Part shown: one piece after another, positions 22,248-30,150 of the stretch
Numbering within the stretch: position 1 is the stretch's first letter
How the letters are laid out: every line of letters begins with the position of its first letter
Origin: REEB95 sp035934235
Lineage (GTDB): Bacteria > Pseudomonadota > Alphaproteobacteria > ATCC43930 > CGMCC-115725
DNA: 37,762 bases
Direction: 5' to 3'
Assembly (NCBI GenBank): GCA_035934235.1
Contig: DASYYB010000017.1
Location: forward strand, 1-37,762
Made by a program: the position numbers and the translations under genes
The notes under the pieces: generated by a model
What the model was told of the DNA's origin: nothing
Databases searched by the model: none
What the model saw: the letters and a program-made list of their open reading frames with translations, nothing else

Positions 22248-22265
22248 TTTGTGCACGCGCACAAA
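22248..22265. promoter_or_regulatory. Palindrome upstream of etfB
   Basis: TTTGTGC (22248-22254) and GCACAAA (22259-22265) are perfect 7-base arms around ACGC, in the 123-base gap between etfB and the adenosyltransferase gene. A transcription-factor site for the etfBA-dehydrogenase operon is plausible. The regulator is not identifiable from the sequence. Confidence 0.4.
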
Positions 22266-22329
22266 GCGATGGCAAGCGGTTCGTAACGGAAATTTCATGC
22301 GGCGAAACCCGCCGCCGCGCCGAATTCGA

Positions 22330-22878
22330 TCAGCGATTGGCGCCCGGTCGCCACAGCACGTCGACGCGGCCCTTGCGGTTGGCGTGCCGCGCCAGCACGA
22401 AGAGATGGTCCGACAGCCGGTTGAGATATTTGAGCGCCTCGGGATTGACCGGCTCGTGGGCGGCGAGCGCCGCCAGCCGGCGTTCGGCGCGACGCACGAT
22501 TGTACGGCCGAGATGGAGCGCGGCGGCGAGCTTGGTGCCGCCCGGCAGCACGAAATTCTTCAGCGGCTTCAGGCCGCGTTCGAGCGCGTCGATCTCGCGT
22601 TCGAGCCGCGCCACCTGCGTCGCGCCGATGCGCGGCACCTTGTCGAGCTTGCCGCGCGCCTCGGCGAGATCGGCGCCGAGATCGAACAGATCGTTCTGGA
22701 TACGCGCCAGCATCGCATCGGTCGCGCCGCGCGCGCTGAGCCGCGCCATGCCGAGAACCGCGTTGGCCTCGTCGACCGTGCCGTAGCTCTCAACGCGCAG
22801 GCTGGTTTTCGCCACCCGCGAGCCGTCGCCGAGGCCGGTCTCGCCGCCATCGCCGGTGCGGGTATAGATGCGCGACAT
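22330..22878 (-). CDS. pduO: Cob(I)yrinic acid a,c-diamide adenosyltransferase, PduO type
   Basis: Transfers the adenosyl group from ATP to cob(I)alamin, making adenosylcobalamin. The 182-residue protein starts with the family ATP-binding stretch 'RIYTRTGDGGETGLGDGSRVAKTSLRVESYGTVDEANAVLG' in parts (residues 3-43) and ends with 'RRAERRLAALA' and 'LKYLNRLSDHLFVLARHANR' (about 125-175), both diagnostic of PduO/MMAB enzymes. The ATG at 22878 matches the family start; open sequence upstream was not used. It lies 8 bases after the HIG1 gene, suggesting one transcript. Its product is the cofactor for the class II reductase at 514-2823 and other B12 enzymes. Confidence 0.95.
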   Translation of the reverse strand: MSRIYTRTGDGGETGLGDGSRVAKTSLRVESYGTVDEANAVLGMARLSARGATDAMLARIQNDLFDLGADLAEARGKLDKVPRIGATQVARLEREIDALERGLKPLKNFVLPGGTKLAAALHLGRTIVRRAERRLAALAAHEPVNPEALKYLNRLSDHLFVLARHANRKGRVDVLWRPGANR

Positions 22879-22886
22879 CGGCGGGC

Positions 22887-23078
22887 TCAGCGCCGATACA
22901 GCATCATGAAGATGAAGAACAACAGCAGCGCCGTGCCCTGGAACCAGATGCGATAGCGCATGATGGCGTTGGCGCGCTTGGGATCGCCGCCGCGCGCCAT
23001 CCAGAACACGCCGACGAGCAGCGTGCCGAGCGTCGCGAGCATGGCGATGACGACCAAAATCGGCAGGATAATTTGCAT
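22887..23078 (-). CDS. HIG1-like twin-transmembrane protein
   Basis: A 63-residue inner-membrane protein with two hydrophobic helices (about 5-27 and 46-60). They are joined by the polar loop 'ARGGDPKRANAIMRYRIWFQG', a pattern of the hypoxia-induced-gene-1 (HIG1) family. Mitochondrial relatives act in respiratory-complex assembly; the bacterial role is not settled. The ATG at 23078 has no strong ribosome site. It precedes the adenosyltransferase gene by 8 bases on the same strand and diverges from the MFS gene across about 150 bases, in which no clear promoter was picked. Confidence 0.82.
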   Translation of the reverse strand: MQIILPILVVIAMLATLGTLLVGVFWMARGGDPKRANAIMRYRIWFQGTALLLFFIFMMLYRR

Positions 23079-23229
23079 GCCGCACTATATACCGCCGGCC
23101 GCACGCCGGGCCAGCGCGCGCCGTGGGCCAAATCCCATAATTTGACGCCACCGCGGCCGCCGCCGATAATCGCGGCCAACCATAAATGATCGCCGGCGCA
23201 AGGCGGCCAGCCACGAGGAGGGAAATCGC

Positions 23230-24621
23230 ATGGCTTCGGCACCGACGATCGACGTCGCCCGCATCATCGACGACCGCCGGCTTGATAGCTTCAGTTGGTC
23301 GGTCCTCGTCTGGTCGTTCATCATCATCATCTTCGACGGCTACGACATCTCGGCGATTGCGGCGTCGGCGCCGCTGTTGGTGAAGCAGTGGGGCCTCGCC
23401 AATCCCGGTGTCTTCTTGGGCACGGTCATCTCGGCGAGCCTCTTAGGCATGCTGTTCGGCGCGCCGATCCTGGGCTATCTCGGCGACGGCTTGGGCCGCC
23501 GCACGGCGACCATCGTCTCGAGCCTGGTCTTCGGCATCTTCACGCTGGCTTGCGCCTGGGCGAGTGACCTCGAGACGATGCGCATCCTGCGGATCTTCGC
23601 CGGCGTCGGCATCGGCGGCATGATGCCGAACTTGATCGCGCTCAACGCCGAATACGCGCCGCGTCGCGTGCGCGCGACGCTGATCATCATCATGTTCTGT
23701 GGCGTCACGCTCGGCGGCGCGTTCCCCGGCTTCGCTGCGGTCTATCTGGCGCCGACTTACGGCTGGCAGGTGATTTATGTCATCGGCGGCGTGCTGCCGA
23801 TCGTGCTCGCAGGGCTGGCCTACTTCGTGCTGCCGGAATCGCTCAAGTACCTCGTCGTGCACGACAAGCGCGCCGCGGTTGAAAAGCTGGTCAAGCGGCT
23901 GGCGCCGTCGGCGTCGATAACGGCCGCGACGCGATTCATCATCGCCGACGAGGGCAAGACCACCAAAAGCCTGTCGCCGGTCAAGCTGTTCAAAGGCGGC
24001 CTGGCGTTCATCACGCCGCTCTTGTGGCTGTGCTTCTGCATGAACCTGATGGGTTTCTATTTTCTCGCGGGCGGATTGCCGACCATCTTGCGCAACACCC
24101 ACGTGCTGACGCCGGCCGACGCGCAGTTCTCCGCCGTGCTGATCCAGATCGGCGGTACCGTCGGCGGCCTGCTGCTGGCGCGGCCGATGGACAAGAAGGG
24201 CTTCCTGCCGGTGACGGTGCTGTTCGCGCTGGCGGTGCCGGCGATTGCCGGCATCGGTTATTTCTCGCAGACGTCGACGGCGATGGTCATGGTTTCGGCC
24301 TTCGCTGCCGGCTTCGCCGTCTTGGGCGTGCAATTCGGCCTCAACGCTGCCTCGGGCATGATCTATCCGACGGCGGTGCGCTCCAACGGTTCGGGCTGGG
24401 CCTTCGGCATCGGGCGCTTTGGCTCGTTCCTCGGGCCGGTGCTCGGCTTTTATCTGTTCGCGCGGCATCTGGCGCTGCCCACGTTATTCCTGGTTTGGAC
24501 CGCCCCCAGCATCGTCGGCTTCCTGGCGTCGTTGACGCTGACGCTGCTCTATCAGAGCCGCTTCAAGGGTCTGGGCCTGGGCCAGCGCGAGGTGCTCGAG
24601 GCCGCCGAAGCGGCGGAGTAG
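23230..24621 (+). CDS. MFS transporter, aromatic-acid/H+ symporter type
   Basis: A 463-residue inner-membrane transporter with about 12 hydrophobic segments, of the AAHS (PcaK-like) branch of the major facilitator superfamily, which imports aromatic acids with protons. The first helix carries 'IIIFDGYDISAIAASAP' (the acidic D-G-x-D motif typical of this branch), the loop 2-3 motif is 'GYLGDGLGRRTA', and the motif before helix 6 is 'YVIGGVLPIVLAG...LPESLKYL'. GAGGAGGGAAA is a strong ribosome site 7 bases before the ATG. The SDR gene follows after 16 bases, so the two may handle one substrate. The actual substrate is unknown. Confidence 0.9.
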   Translation: MASAPTIDVARIIDDRRLDSFSWSVLVWSFIIIIFDGYDISAIAASAPLLVKQWGLANPGVFLGTVISASLLGMLFGAPILGYLGDGLGRRTATIVSSLVFGIFTLACAWASDLETMRILRIFAGVGIGGMMPNLIALNAEYAPRRVRATLIIIMFCGVTLGGAFPGFAAVYLAPTYGWQVIYVIGGVLPIVLAGLAYFVLPESLKYLVVHDKRAAVEKLVKRLAPSASITAATRFIIADEGKTTKSLSPVKLFKGGLAFITPLLWLCFCMNLMGFYFLAGGLPTILRNTHVLTPADAQFSAVLIQIGGTVGGLLLARPMDKKGFLPVTVLFALAVPAIAGIGYFSQTSTAMVMVSAFAAGFAVLGVQFGLNAASGMIYPTAVRSNGSGWAFGIGRFGSFLGPVLGFYLFARHLALPTLFLVWTAPSIVGFLASLTLTLLYQSRFKGLGLGQREVLEAAEAAE

Positions 24622-24637
24622 CCGCGTCCGGTTGCCG

Positions 24638-25438
24638 ATGGCGGCGGTCGATTTCACGCGGCTCGGTCCGCCCAAAGGCGCGCGCATCGCCGTGGTCGGC
24701 GCCTGCGGCGGCATCGGCCGCGCGTTCGTCGAAGCGGCGGTCGCCATCGGCCTCGACATTGCGGCGCTCGATCTGCCGTGTTCGCTCGACGAATTTCCGC
24801 CCGCCGATGTGAAGCTCGCGGTGGCGCTCGACGCCACCGACGAAGCGCAGGTCGAAGCGGCGTTCGCGCGCGTCGGCCGCGCCTTCGGCGGCCGGCTCGA
24901 CGGCCTGGTGAATCTCGCCGGCTTTCCCAACCGGCACGTGCCGTTCCATGAACTGTCGCTCGCCGAGTGGCAGGCGACGGTCGATGGAAGCTTGAAGACA
25001 ACCTATCTCTGTTGCCGCGCGGCGGTGCCGCTTTTGAAAGCGTCGGCGCAAGCGGGCGGCGCGCCGGCGATCGTCAACACCGCGTCCGGTTTGTCGGCGC
25101 GGCCGGTGCCGGGTCTGTCGGCGTACAGCGCGTCGAAAGCCGGCGTCGCCAATTTCACCAAGACGCTGGTGCACGAGCTCGCGCCGTCGATCCGCGCCAA
25201 CACGCTCGCGCCCGGCGTCGTGCGCACGGCGTTCCACACCGGCGGCACCGGCCGGCCCGCCGATTCACCGAATGCCCAGCCGCGCGTCGATTACGAGAAC
25301 TATGCACGGATGGTGCCGTTGGGCCGCGTCGCCGAGCCGGCCGATCTGGTCGGGCCGATCCTGTTCCTGCTCGGCCCGGCGTCCGGCTGGGTCAACGGCC
25401 AGGTGCTGCACGTCAATGGCGGCGGCTTGATGCCCTGA
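24638..25438 (+). CDS. SDR-family oxidoreductase
   Basis: A 266-residue short-chain dehydrogenase/reductase of the classical type. The dinucleotide motif is GACGGIG (21-27), the 'NLAG' stretch aligns with the NNAG motif, the catalytic Ser is in 'VNTASG', and Tyr/Lys are in YSASK. The end 'GQVLHVNGGGLMP' is the usual C-terminus. The start is taken at the ATG 24638 rather than the TTG at 24632. It follows the MFS gene closely on the same strand, consistent with an uptake-plus-oxidation pair. A stem-loop terminator lies just downstream. Substrate and cofactor preference cannot be read from the sequence. Confidence 0.9.
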   Translation: MAAVDFTRLGPPKGARIAVVGACGGIGRAFVEAAVAIGLDIAALDLPCSLDEFPPADVKLAVALDATDEAQVEAAFARVGRAFGGRLDGLVNLAGFPNRHVPFHELSLAEWQATVDGSLKTTYLCCRAAVPLLKASAQAGGAPAIVNTASGLSARPVPGLSAYSASKAGVANFTKTLVHELAPSIRANTLAPGVVRTAFHTGGTGRPADSPNAQPRVDYENYARMVPLGRVAEPADLVGPILFLLGPASGWVNGQVLHVNGGGLMP

Positions 25439-25442
25439 AAAA

Positions 25443-25469
25443 GCGGCGGACCAGGGTTGCGTCCGCCGC
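25443..25469 (+). terminator. Stem-loop after SDR gene
   Basis: GCGGCGGAC (25443-25451) and GTCCGCCGC (25461-25469) form a perfect 9-base stem around a 9-base loop, 5 bases past the SDR stop. A pyrimidine-rich stretch (CCTTTCCTT) follows some bases later. It separates the transporter pair from the marR operon. Confidence 0.58.
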
Positions 25470-25491
25470 GGCCGGCCTTTCCTTGCCGATC

Positions 25492-25505
25492 ATAAGCCTG
25501 CTTAT
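25492..25505. promoter_or_regulatory. Likely MarR operator
   Basis: ATAAGC-CT-GCTTAT is a perfect palindrome with 6-base arms, ending 12 bases before the marR ATG. This form (ATAAGC spaced by two bases from GCTTAT) is the kind of site bound by autoregulating MarR proteins that control emrAB-type pumps. It most likely represses the marR-emrA-emrB operon until a ligand binds. Confidence 0.65.
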
Positions 25506-25517
25506 TACACTTGGCCG

Positions 25518-25976
25518 ATGGCTCAATCCCAAGATTTTGAGCGCGCCTTCGGCTTTGTCCTGCACGAAGCGGCGCGGCTCCTGTCCAAGCGCTTCGACCA
25601 GAAGGCGCGCGTCATCGGCCTGACGCGCGCGCAATGCAGCGTGCTTTTCCGCCTGTCGATGCAGGAAGGCATGAACCAGGCGCGGCTCGCCGAGTTGATG
25701 GAAATGGAGCCGATCTCGCTGGCGCGGCTGGTCGATCGCATGGAGCAGGCCGGCTGGATCGAGCGCCGCGCCGATCCCGCCGATCGCCGCGCCCGCCGCC
25801 TCTATATGACGGCCAAAGCCAAGCCCGTGTACGAGCGCATGATCGCCGTCGGTCTCGAGACGCGCGGCGAGGCGCTTGCCGGCATTTCTCAATCCGACCG
25901 CGACCGCATCATCGACCTGCTGATCCAGGTACGCCGCAACCTGTCGGAACGCGGCGACGCCGGAGCCCGCGCATGA
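25518..25976 (+). CDS. MarR-family transcriptional regulator
   Basis: A 152-residue winged-helix repressor. The helix-turn-helix is at about residues 52-75 ('MNQARLAELMEMEPISLARLVDRME'), and the wing is 'RRADPADRRARRLYMTAKA', with the basic residues usual in this family. It presumably binds the palindrome at 25492-25505 and represses its own operon, releasing on a small, often aromatic or toxic, ligand. The ATG at 25518 has no clear Shine-Dalgarno and the operator is only 12 bases away, so the leader must be very short. Its stop overlaps the emrA start (ATGA). Well supported. Confidence 0.93.
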   Translation: MAQSQDFERAFGFVLHEAARLLSKRFDQKARVIGLTRAQCSVLFRLSMQEGMNQARLAELMEMEPISLARLVDRMEQAGWIERRADPADRRARRLYMTAKAKPVYERMIAVGLETRGEALAGISQSDRDRIIDLLIQVRRNLSERGDAGARA

Positions 25977-27052
25977 GCCCCGATACACGAACGCCGGTGC
26001 CGCTCGGCCGCGAGCCCGTCGCGCTGCGCTTGCGCCGCTGGTTCCGCCATCGTGGCGCACGGTGGCGGCTGCCGCTGCTGCTCGCCGGGCCCGTTCTTGT
26101 GCTTCTCGTCGCGGCGTATCTCTATGTGACCGCCGGTAGCACGGTTTCGACCGACGACGCTTATATCCAAGCCGACAAGGTCACCGTCAGCGCCGACGTC
26201 GCCGGCCGTGTCGTCGCCGTCGCTGTGCACGACAATCAGCTCGTCCACGCCGGCGACGTGCTGTTCCAGATCGACGACCGGCAATATCGCATCGCCGTCG
26301 CGCACGCCCAGGCCGAGCTCGCCACCGCGCGCCTCAAGGTGCGCGAGATGCTCGACAATCTCGCTTATCGCCGGACGGAGTTCGACCGCCAACAGAACTT
26401 GTTCAGGAATCACGTCACCTCGCAGGCGAAGCTCGACGAGGCGCGCAACGCGTTCGACGTTGCGCGCCAGCAGGCGGGGGGCCTGACGCCGCCGTCGGCC
26501 GGCGACGCCGCCACGGCGATCGACGCCGAGGTCGAACAGCATCCGCTGGTGCTGCAAGCCAAGGCGGCGCTCGCTCAGGCCGAGCTCGATCTGGCGCGCA
26601 CCACCGTCAAAGCGCCGCTCGACGGCGTCGTGACGCGCGTGTCGAGCCTGCCGGTCGGCGAATATCTCAACGTCGCCCAGCCGGCCTTCGCGCTGGTCGC
26701 CAGCCCCAAGGTTTGGGTCGAGGCGAATTTCAAGGAAACCGACCTGACGCACGTCCTGCCTGGCGACGGTGCGACCGTCGACATCGACACCTATCCGGAC
26801 AAGACGTTCCACGGCCATATCGAGAGCATCGGCCCGGGCACCGGCTCCGAGTTCTCGGTGCTGCCGGCGCAGAACGCCACCGGCAATTGGGTCAAGGTGG
26901 TGCAGCGCGTGCCGTTGCGCGTCGTCATCGACGATGCCGATGCCGACCATCCGCTGCGCGCCGGCATGAGCGCCGAAGTCGAAATCAAGACCGGCTATTC
27001 GCGGTTGTTCGGCTGGACCAAGCCGACGCCGCCCAAGGACGCGGCGCGCTGA
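25973..27052 (+). CDS. emrA: EmrA/HlyD-type membrane fusion protein
   Basis: The periplasmic adaptor of a tripartite or two-part efflux pump. The 359-residue protein has a cytoplasmic basic N-terminus, one membrane helix (about 33-52), 'STDDAYIQADKVTVSADVAGRV' (about 59-80, the EmrA hallmark), a lipoyl-like half-motif on each side of a coiled-coil hairpin (about 95-200) and the barrel domain 'VWVEANFKETDLTHVLPGDGATVDID'. The ATG at 25973 overlaps the marR stop (ATGA), and its TGA shares a base with the next start (TGATG). Together with EmrB it should export toxic compounds across the envelope. No outer-membrane TolC gene is in the window. Confidence 0.93.
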   Translation: MSPDTRTPVPLGREPVALRLRRWFRHRGARWRLPLLLAGPVLVLLVAAYLYVTAGSTVSTDDAYIQADKVTVSADVAGRVVAVAVHDNQLVHAGDVLFQIDDRQYRIAVAHAQAELATARLKVREMLDNLAYRRTEFDRQQNLFRNHVTSQAKLDEARNAFDVARQQAGGLTPPSAGDAATAIDAEVEQHPLVLQAKAALAQAELDLARTTVKAPLDGVVTRVSSLPVGEYLNVAQPAFALVASPKVWVEANFKETDLTHVLPGDGATVDIDTYPDKTFHGHIESIGPGTGSEFSVLPAQNATGNWVKVVQRVPLRVVIDDADADHPLRAGMSAEVEIKTGYSRLFGWTKPTPPKDAAR

Positions 27053-28581
27053 TGGCGCCGGCCGGCGAAGGCGAGGTCGCCAATCGCGGCCTGATCACGG
27101 TCTCGATCATGCTGGCGACGATCATGCAGGCGCTCGACACCACGATCGCCAACGTCGCGCTGCCCGACATGCAGGGCAGCTTCGCCGTCGCGCAGGATCA
27201 GGTCGCCTGGGTGTTGACCTCCTATATCGTCGCCGCCGCCATCGCGACGCCGCTGTGCGGCTGGCTCGCCATGCGCTACGGCCGCAAGCGGCTGTTCCTG
27301 CTGTCGGTTGCGGGTTTCACCTTGGCGTCGGTGATGTGCGGCGTCGCCGGCAGCTTGACGCAGATGGTGATCGACCGGCTGCTTCAGGGTCTGTTCGGCG
27401 CCGCGCTGGTGCCGCTATCGCAGGCGGTTCTGCTCGACGCCAATCCGCGCGAGAAGCACGGCCAGGCGATGGCGATCTGGGGCGCCGGCATCATGCTCGG
27501 CCCCATTCTGGGCCCGACGCTCGGCGGCTGGCTCACCGACAATTACACCTGGCGCTGGGTGTTCTACATCAACCTGCCGGTCGGCATTCTCTGTTTCCTG
27601 GGATTGCTGTTCTTCCTGCGCGAGACGCCGACCAGCCGGGGCCGGCCGTTCGATTTCTTCGGCTTCGCCATGCTGAGCGTCGCGGTGGGCGCGGCGCAGC
27701 TGATGCTCGACCGCGGCGAGCTCAAGGACTGGTTCGGTTCGACGGAGATCCGCGTCTATTTCGGCCTGATCGTCGCCGCCTTCTGGGTCTTCGTCGCATG
27801 GACGGCGATGGCCGACCATCCGTTCTTCAATCGCGCTCTGTTGAAGGACCGCAACTTCGTCGGCGGCTGCATCTTCATCGCGGTGATCGGCGTCGTGCTT
27901 TACGGCACGCTGGCGCTGATGCCGCCGTTCCTCCAGACGCTGATGAATTATCCGGTGGTGACGACGGGTTATCTGCTCGCGCCGCGCGGCGTCGCGACCA
28001 TGATCGGAATGCTGATCGTCGGCCGTTTATCGGGCAAGGTCGACACGCGGCTGATGCTGCTTTTCGGCTTTGCGGTGACGTCGTACTCGCTCTGGCAGAT
28101 GGCGCATTTCGATCTGCAGATGGATTGGTGGCCGGTCATCGTCACGGGCGTCGTCCAGGGTTTCGGTTTGGGTTTCCTGTTCGTGCCGCTGACGACGATC
28201 GCCTTCACCACGCTCGATCCGCGCTTGCGCACCGAGGCCGCCGGCATCTACAGCCTGATCCGGAACGTCGGCGCCTCGATCGGTATCTCCTTCTGTGAGA
28301 CGGAATTGGCGCGCGGCATGCAGATCAGCCACCAATCCTTCGCCGCGCTGATGACGCCGTTCAACCGCGCGCTGTCGAATCCGCAGGTCCAGGCTTATTG
28401 GAACATTCACACCACGGCGGGCCTTGCCGCGCTCGACGCCGAGGTCAATCGCCAGGCGGTGATGCAGGCCTATATCAACGACTTCATGCTGATCATGGTG
28501 ATCGCGCTTGCCTCGGTGCCGCTGCTGTTCCTGCTGCGCGAGGTCAAGGCGCAACCCGGCGCTGCGCCGGCGGTGGAGTAG
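27052..28581 (+). CDS. emrB: EmrB-type DHA2 family multidrug efflux transporter
   Basis: A 509-residue proton-driven exporter with about 14 hydrophobic segments (DHA2 branch of the MFS). Family motifs are the first-helix 'QALDTTIANVALPDMQGSF' (D1 motif), 'WLAMRYGRKRLFL' (loop 2-3, motif A) and 'AGIMLGPILGPTLGGWLTD' (motif C, antiporter). The C-terminal end is short and charged. The ATG at 27052 shares its first base with the emrA stop. Part of marR-emrA-emrB, probably repressed by the MarR protein until a substrate appears. A clear terminator follows at 28595. Substrate range cannot be told. Confidence 0.95.
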   Translation: MAPAGEGEVANRGLITVSIMLATIMQALDTTIANVALPDMQGSFAVAQDQVAWVLTSYIVAAAIATPLCGWLAMRYGRKRLFLLSVAGFTLASVMCGVAGSLTQMVIDRLLQGLFGAALVPLSQAVLLDANPREKHGQAMAIWGAGIMLGPILGPTLGGWLTDNYTWRWVFYINLPVGILCFLGLLFFLRETPTSRGRPFDFFGFAMLSVAVGAAQLMLDRGELKDWFGSTEIRVYFGLIVAAFWVFVAWTAMADHPFFNRALLKDRNFVGGCIFIAVIGVVLYGTLALMPPFLQTLMNYPVVTTGYLLAPRGVATMIGMLIVGRLSGKVDTRLMLLFGFAVTSYSLWQMAHFDLQMDWWPVIVTGVVQGFGLGFLFVPLTTIAFTTLDPRLRTEAAGIYSLIRNVGASIGISFCETELARGMQISHQSFAALMTPFNRALSNPQVQAYWNIHTTAGLAALDAEVNRQAVMQAYINDFMLIMVIALASVPLLFLLREVKAQPGAAPAVE

Positions 28582-28594
28582 CGAGTTTTTGTGC

Positions 28595-28624
28595 AAATGG
28601 CGCCCCTATTGGCCGCCATTTTTC
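28595..28624 (+). terminator. Intrinsic terminator after emrB
   Basis: AAATGGCG (28595-28602) and CGCCATTT (28614-28621) form a perfect 8-base stem over an 11-base loop, running into TTTTTC (28619-28624). Placed 13 bases past the emrB stop. Confidence 0.78.
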
Positions 28625-28631
28625 AGCATTT

Positions 28632-28661
28632 AAAAACGCAGCTGCCGACGAAATGTCGGCA
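28632..28661 (-). terminator. Intrinsic terminator after the TPR gene
   Basis: On the minus strand, TGCCGAC (28661-28655) pairs with GTCGGCA (28649-28643) across a 5-base loop, followed 6 bases later by TTTTT (28636-28632). It faces the emrB terminator across 7 bases, so each convergent gene has its own. Confidence 0.6.
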
Positions 28662-28719
28662 TCAAAGTGACCAAAGGTCCGTAATTCCGCTGCCCTGCGC
28701 AGTTACGTGTCGGGCGCGG

Positions 28720-29640
28720 TTAGCGGCTGGCGATGCCTGGTTCGATCTGCTCCGCCTTGGCGATGTCGGCGGCAGCGGCCTTGCTGTCGCCGATGCGTTG
28801 CCGCGCGAGACCGCGATTGTAATAGGCAGTAGCGTAACTGGGATCGATCTTGATCGCTCGGGTGTAATCGGCGATGGCGCGGTCGTCGTGCCCTTGTTGC
28901 GAAAAGGCGAGGCCCCGATTGTTGAATGCAAAAGCCGAATTCGGGTCAAGCTTGAGGGCAGCGTCGTAGTCGGCGATGGCGCGGTCGTATTGCCCTTTGG
29001 CGGCGCGGGCAAGTCCGCGATTATTGAGCGCGGTGGCTGAATTCGGTGCGAGCTTGAGCGCAGCATCGTAATCGGCGATGGCCCGGTCGTATTGGCTTTC
29101 GCCGGCATAGGCGTTGCCGCGATCAAAGAGGATGGCAGCGGTGGGCGCGAGCTTGAGGGCGGCGTCGTAATCGGCGATGGCGCGGTCATATTGCCCCAGC
29201 TTGGCATAGGCAAGACCACGACTATCGAGGGTCAGCGCGTCATTCGGTCGGAGCGCCAGGGCACGGTCATAAGCGGCGATCGCGCGGTCGTACGCGGCGG
29301 CGTCGGCATAGGCAATGCCGAGATTGGCGAAAGCGATGGCGTCGTCGGGATTGAGCGTGGTGGCTTGCTCATAGTCCGCGATGGCGCGGTCGAAATCGTG
29401 TTCCGCCGCGTAGGCATTACCGCGATTATCGTAGGCAACGGCAAGATTGATCGGATCGAGTGAATTCGATGCGATCAGCGCACCGCACGCGTCGATGCGT
29501 AATGCGAGCGCGGTATCGACGTCGCCAGCGCATAGATCGAACTGCTGCTCAAGCTGCGCTGGCACCGGAGCGGCCAAAAGCCCAACCGCGAGCAAAGCTG
29601 CGGCGGGGGACGGGGTGGAATTGGTGCGGACGTTCGACAT
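28720..29640 (-). CDS. Secreted tetratricopeptide-repeat protein
   Basis: A 306-residue protein made mostly of seven TPR units (about residues 67-304, period 34). Several carry near-identical cores 'YDRAIADYDAALKLAPN'; the unit beginning near 152 is one residue short ('APTAAILFDRG'). A hydrophobic N-terminal stretch (about 13-28, 'AAALLAVGLLAAPVPAQ') looks like a signal peptide, so it is probably periplasmic. The segment before the repeats has two cysteines (37 and 52). TPRs bind other proteins; no partner can be named. The ATG at 29640 has no strong ribosome site. It lies 33 bases after the rlpA-like stop region's end on the opposite side of a same-strand gap and may share its transcript. 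A terminator follows. Confidence 0.85.
   Translation of the reverse strand: MSNVRTNSTPSPAAALLAVGLLAAPVPAQLEQQFDLCAGDVDTALALRIDACGALIASNSLDPINLAVAYDNRGNAYAAEHDFDRAIADYEQATTLNPDDAIAFANLGIAYADAAAYDRAIAAYDRALALRPNDALTLDSRGLAYAKLGQYDRAIADYDAALKLAPTAAILFDRGNAYAGESQYDRAIADYDAALKLAPNSATALNNRGLARAAKGQYDRAIADYDAALKLDPNSAFAFNNRGLAFSQQGHDDRAIADYTRAIKIDPSYATAYYNRGLARQRIGDSKAAAADIAKAEQIEPGIASR
28933..29238 (-). repeat. Near-identical tandem DNA repeats inside the TPR gene
   Basis: Three consecutive TPR codon blocks (residues about 135-236) are alike at DNA level, with period about 102 bases (one unit 99). Shared wording such as TCGTAATCGGCGATGGC recurs at about 28967, 29068 and 29167. Recent duplication or gene conversion is likely. 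These repeats are coding, not a CRISPR. Confidence 0.75.
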
Positions 29641-29673
29641 GTTGGAGCCAGCACGCGGCGAATCGCCGTGCGC

Positions 29674-30150
29674 TTAGCGGTCGGCAACCGGCAGATCGTT
29701 GCGAACGATCTCAATAGAGACCGGCGCGACGCCTTTTTCCTTCATGTCGAGCTTGGCGGCGGCCTTGGGCGTGAGATCGATCACCCGGCCGCGCACATAG
29801 GGGCCGCGATCATTGATCCGCACCACCACCGAGCGACGATTGAGCAGGTTGGTGACGCGCACATGCGTGTTGAACGGCAGGCTCCGCGAAGCCGCCGTCA
29901 TCGTATTGGCCCGGAACGGCTCGCCATTCGCGGTCTGATGAAACACCGGTCCGCCATACCACGAGGCAACGCCCATGCGCAGCTTGGGCTGCTCGCGGAA
30001 CTCCGGCAATCGAGTGGCGTTTCGGTCCGGCGGCGAGGTCACTGTGACACTGGTGTGGCCTGTCGTGACATTCGACAGCGGCGTTACCCCGCCGCCAATT
30101 GCGGCGAGAGAGCCAACGATCAATCCGGCGACAAGGCTGCGGCGTGGCAT
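29674..30150 (-). CDS. rlpA: RlpA-like double-psi-beta-barrel protein
   Basis: A 158-residue exported protein of the RlpA type. Residues 1-22 are a signal-like hydrophobic stretch; a disordered Ser/Thr linker leads to the barrel (about 58-150) with 'GVASWYGGPVFHQTANGEPF', 'SLPFNTHVRVTNLLNRRSVVVRINDRGPYVRGRVIDLTPKAAAKL'. Active RlpA enzymes remove bare glycan strands from septal peptidoglycan using Glu, Asp and His in the pattern TASGExxD...TAAH. Here E77 is kept but the Asp position is R80 and the His position is S88, so activity is doubtful. There is no C-terminal SPOR domain. The ATG at 30150 is chosen because it begins the signal peptide; longer upstream open frame is an antisense shadow of the methyltransferase. 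No strong ribosome site is seen. Confidence 0.85.
   Translation of the reverse strand: MPRRSLVAGLIVGSLAAIGGGVTPLSNVTTGHTSVTVTSPPDRNATRLPEFREQPKLRMGVASWYGGPVFHQTANGEPFRANTMTAASRSLPFNTHVRVTNLLNRRSVVVRINDRGPYVRGRVIDLTPKAAAKLDMKEKGVAPVSIEIVRNDLPVADR

Noticed and set aside
28729..29442. Regular repeats that might be read as a CRISPR or minisatellite
   Set aside because: They are in phase with the 34-residue TPR units of an intact gene, with no spacer structure.
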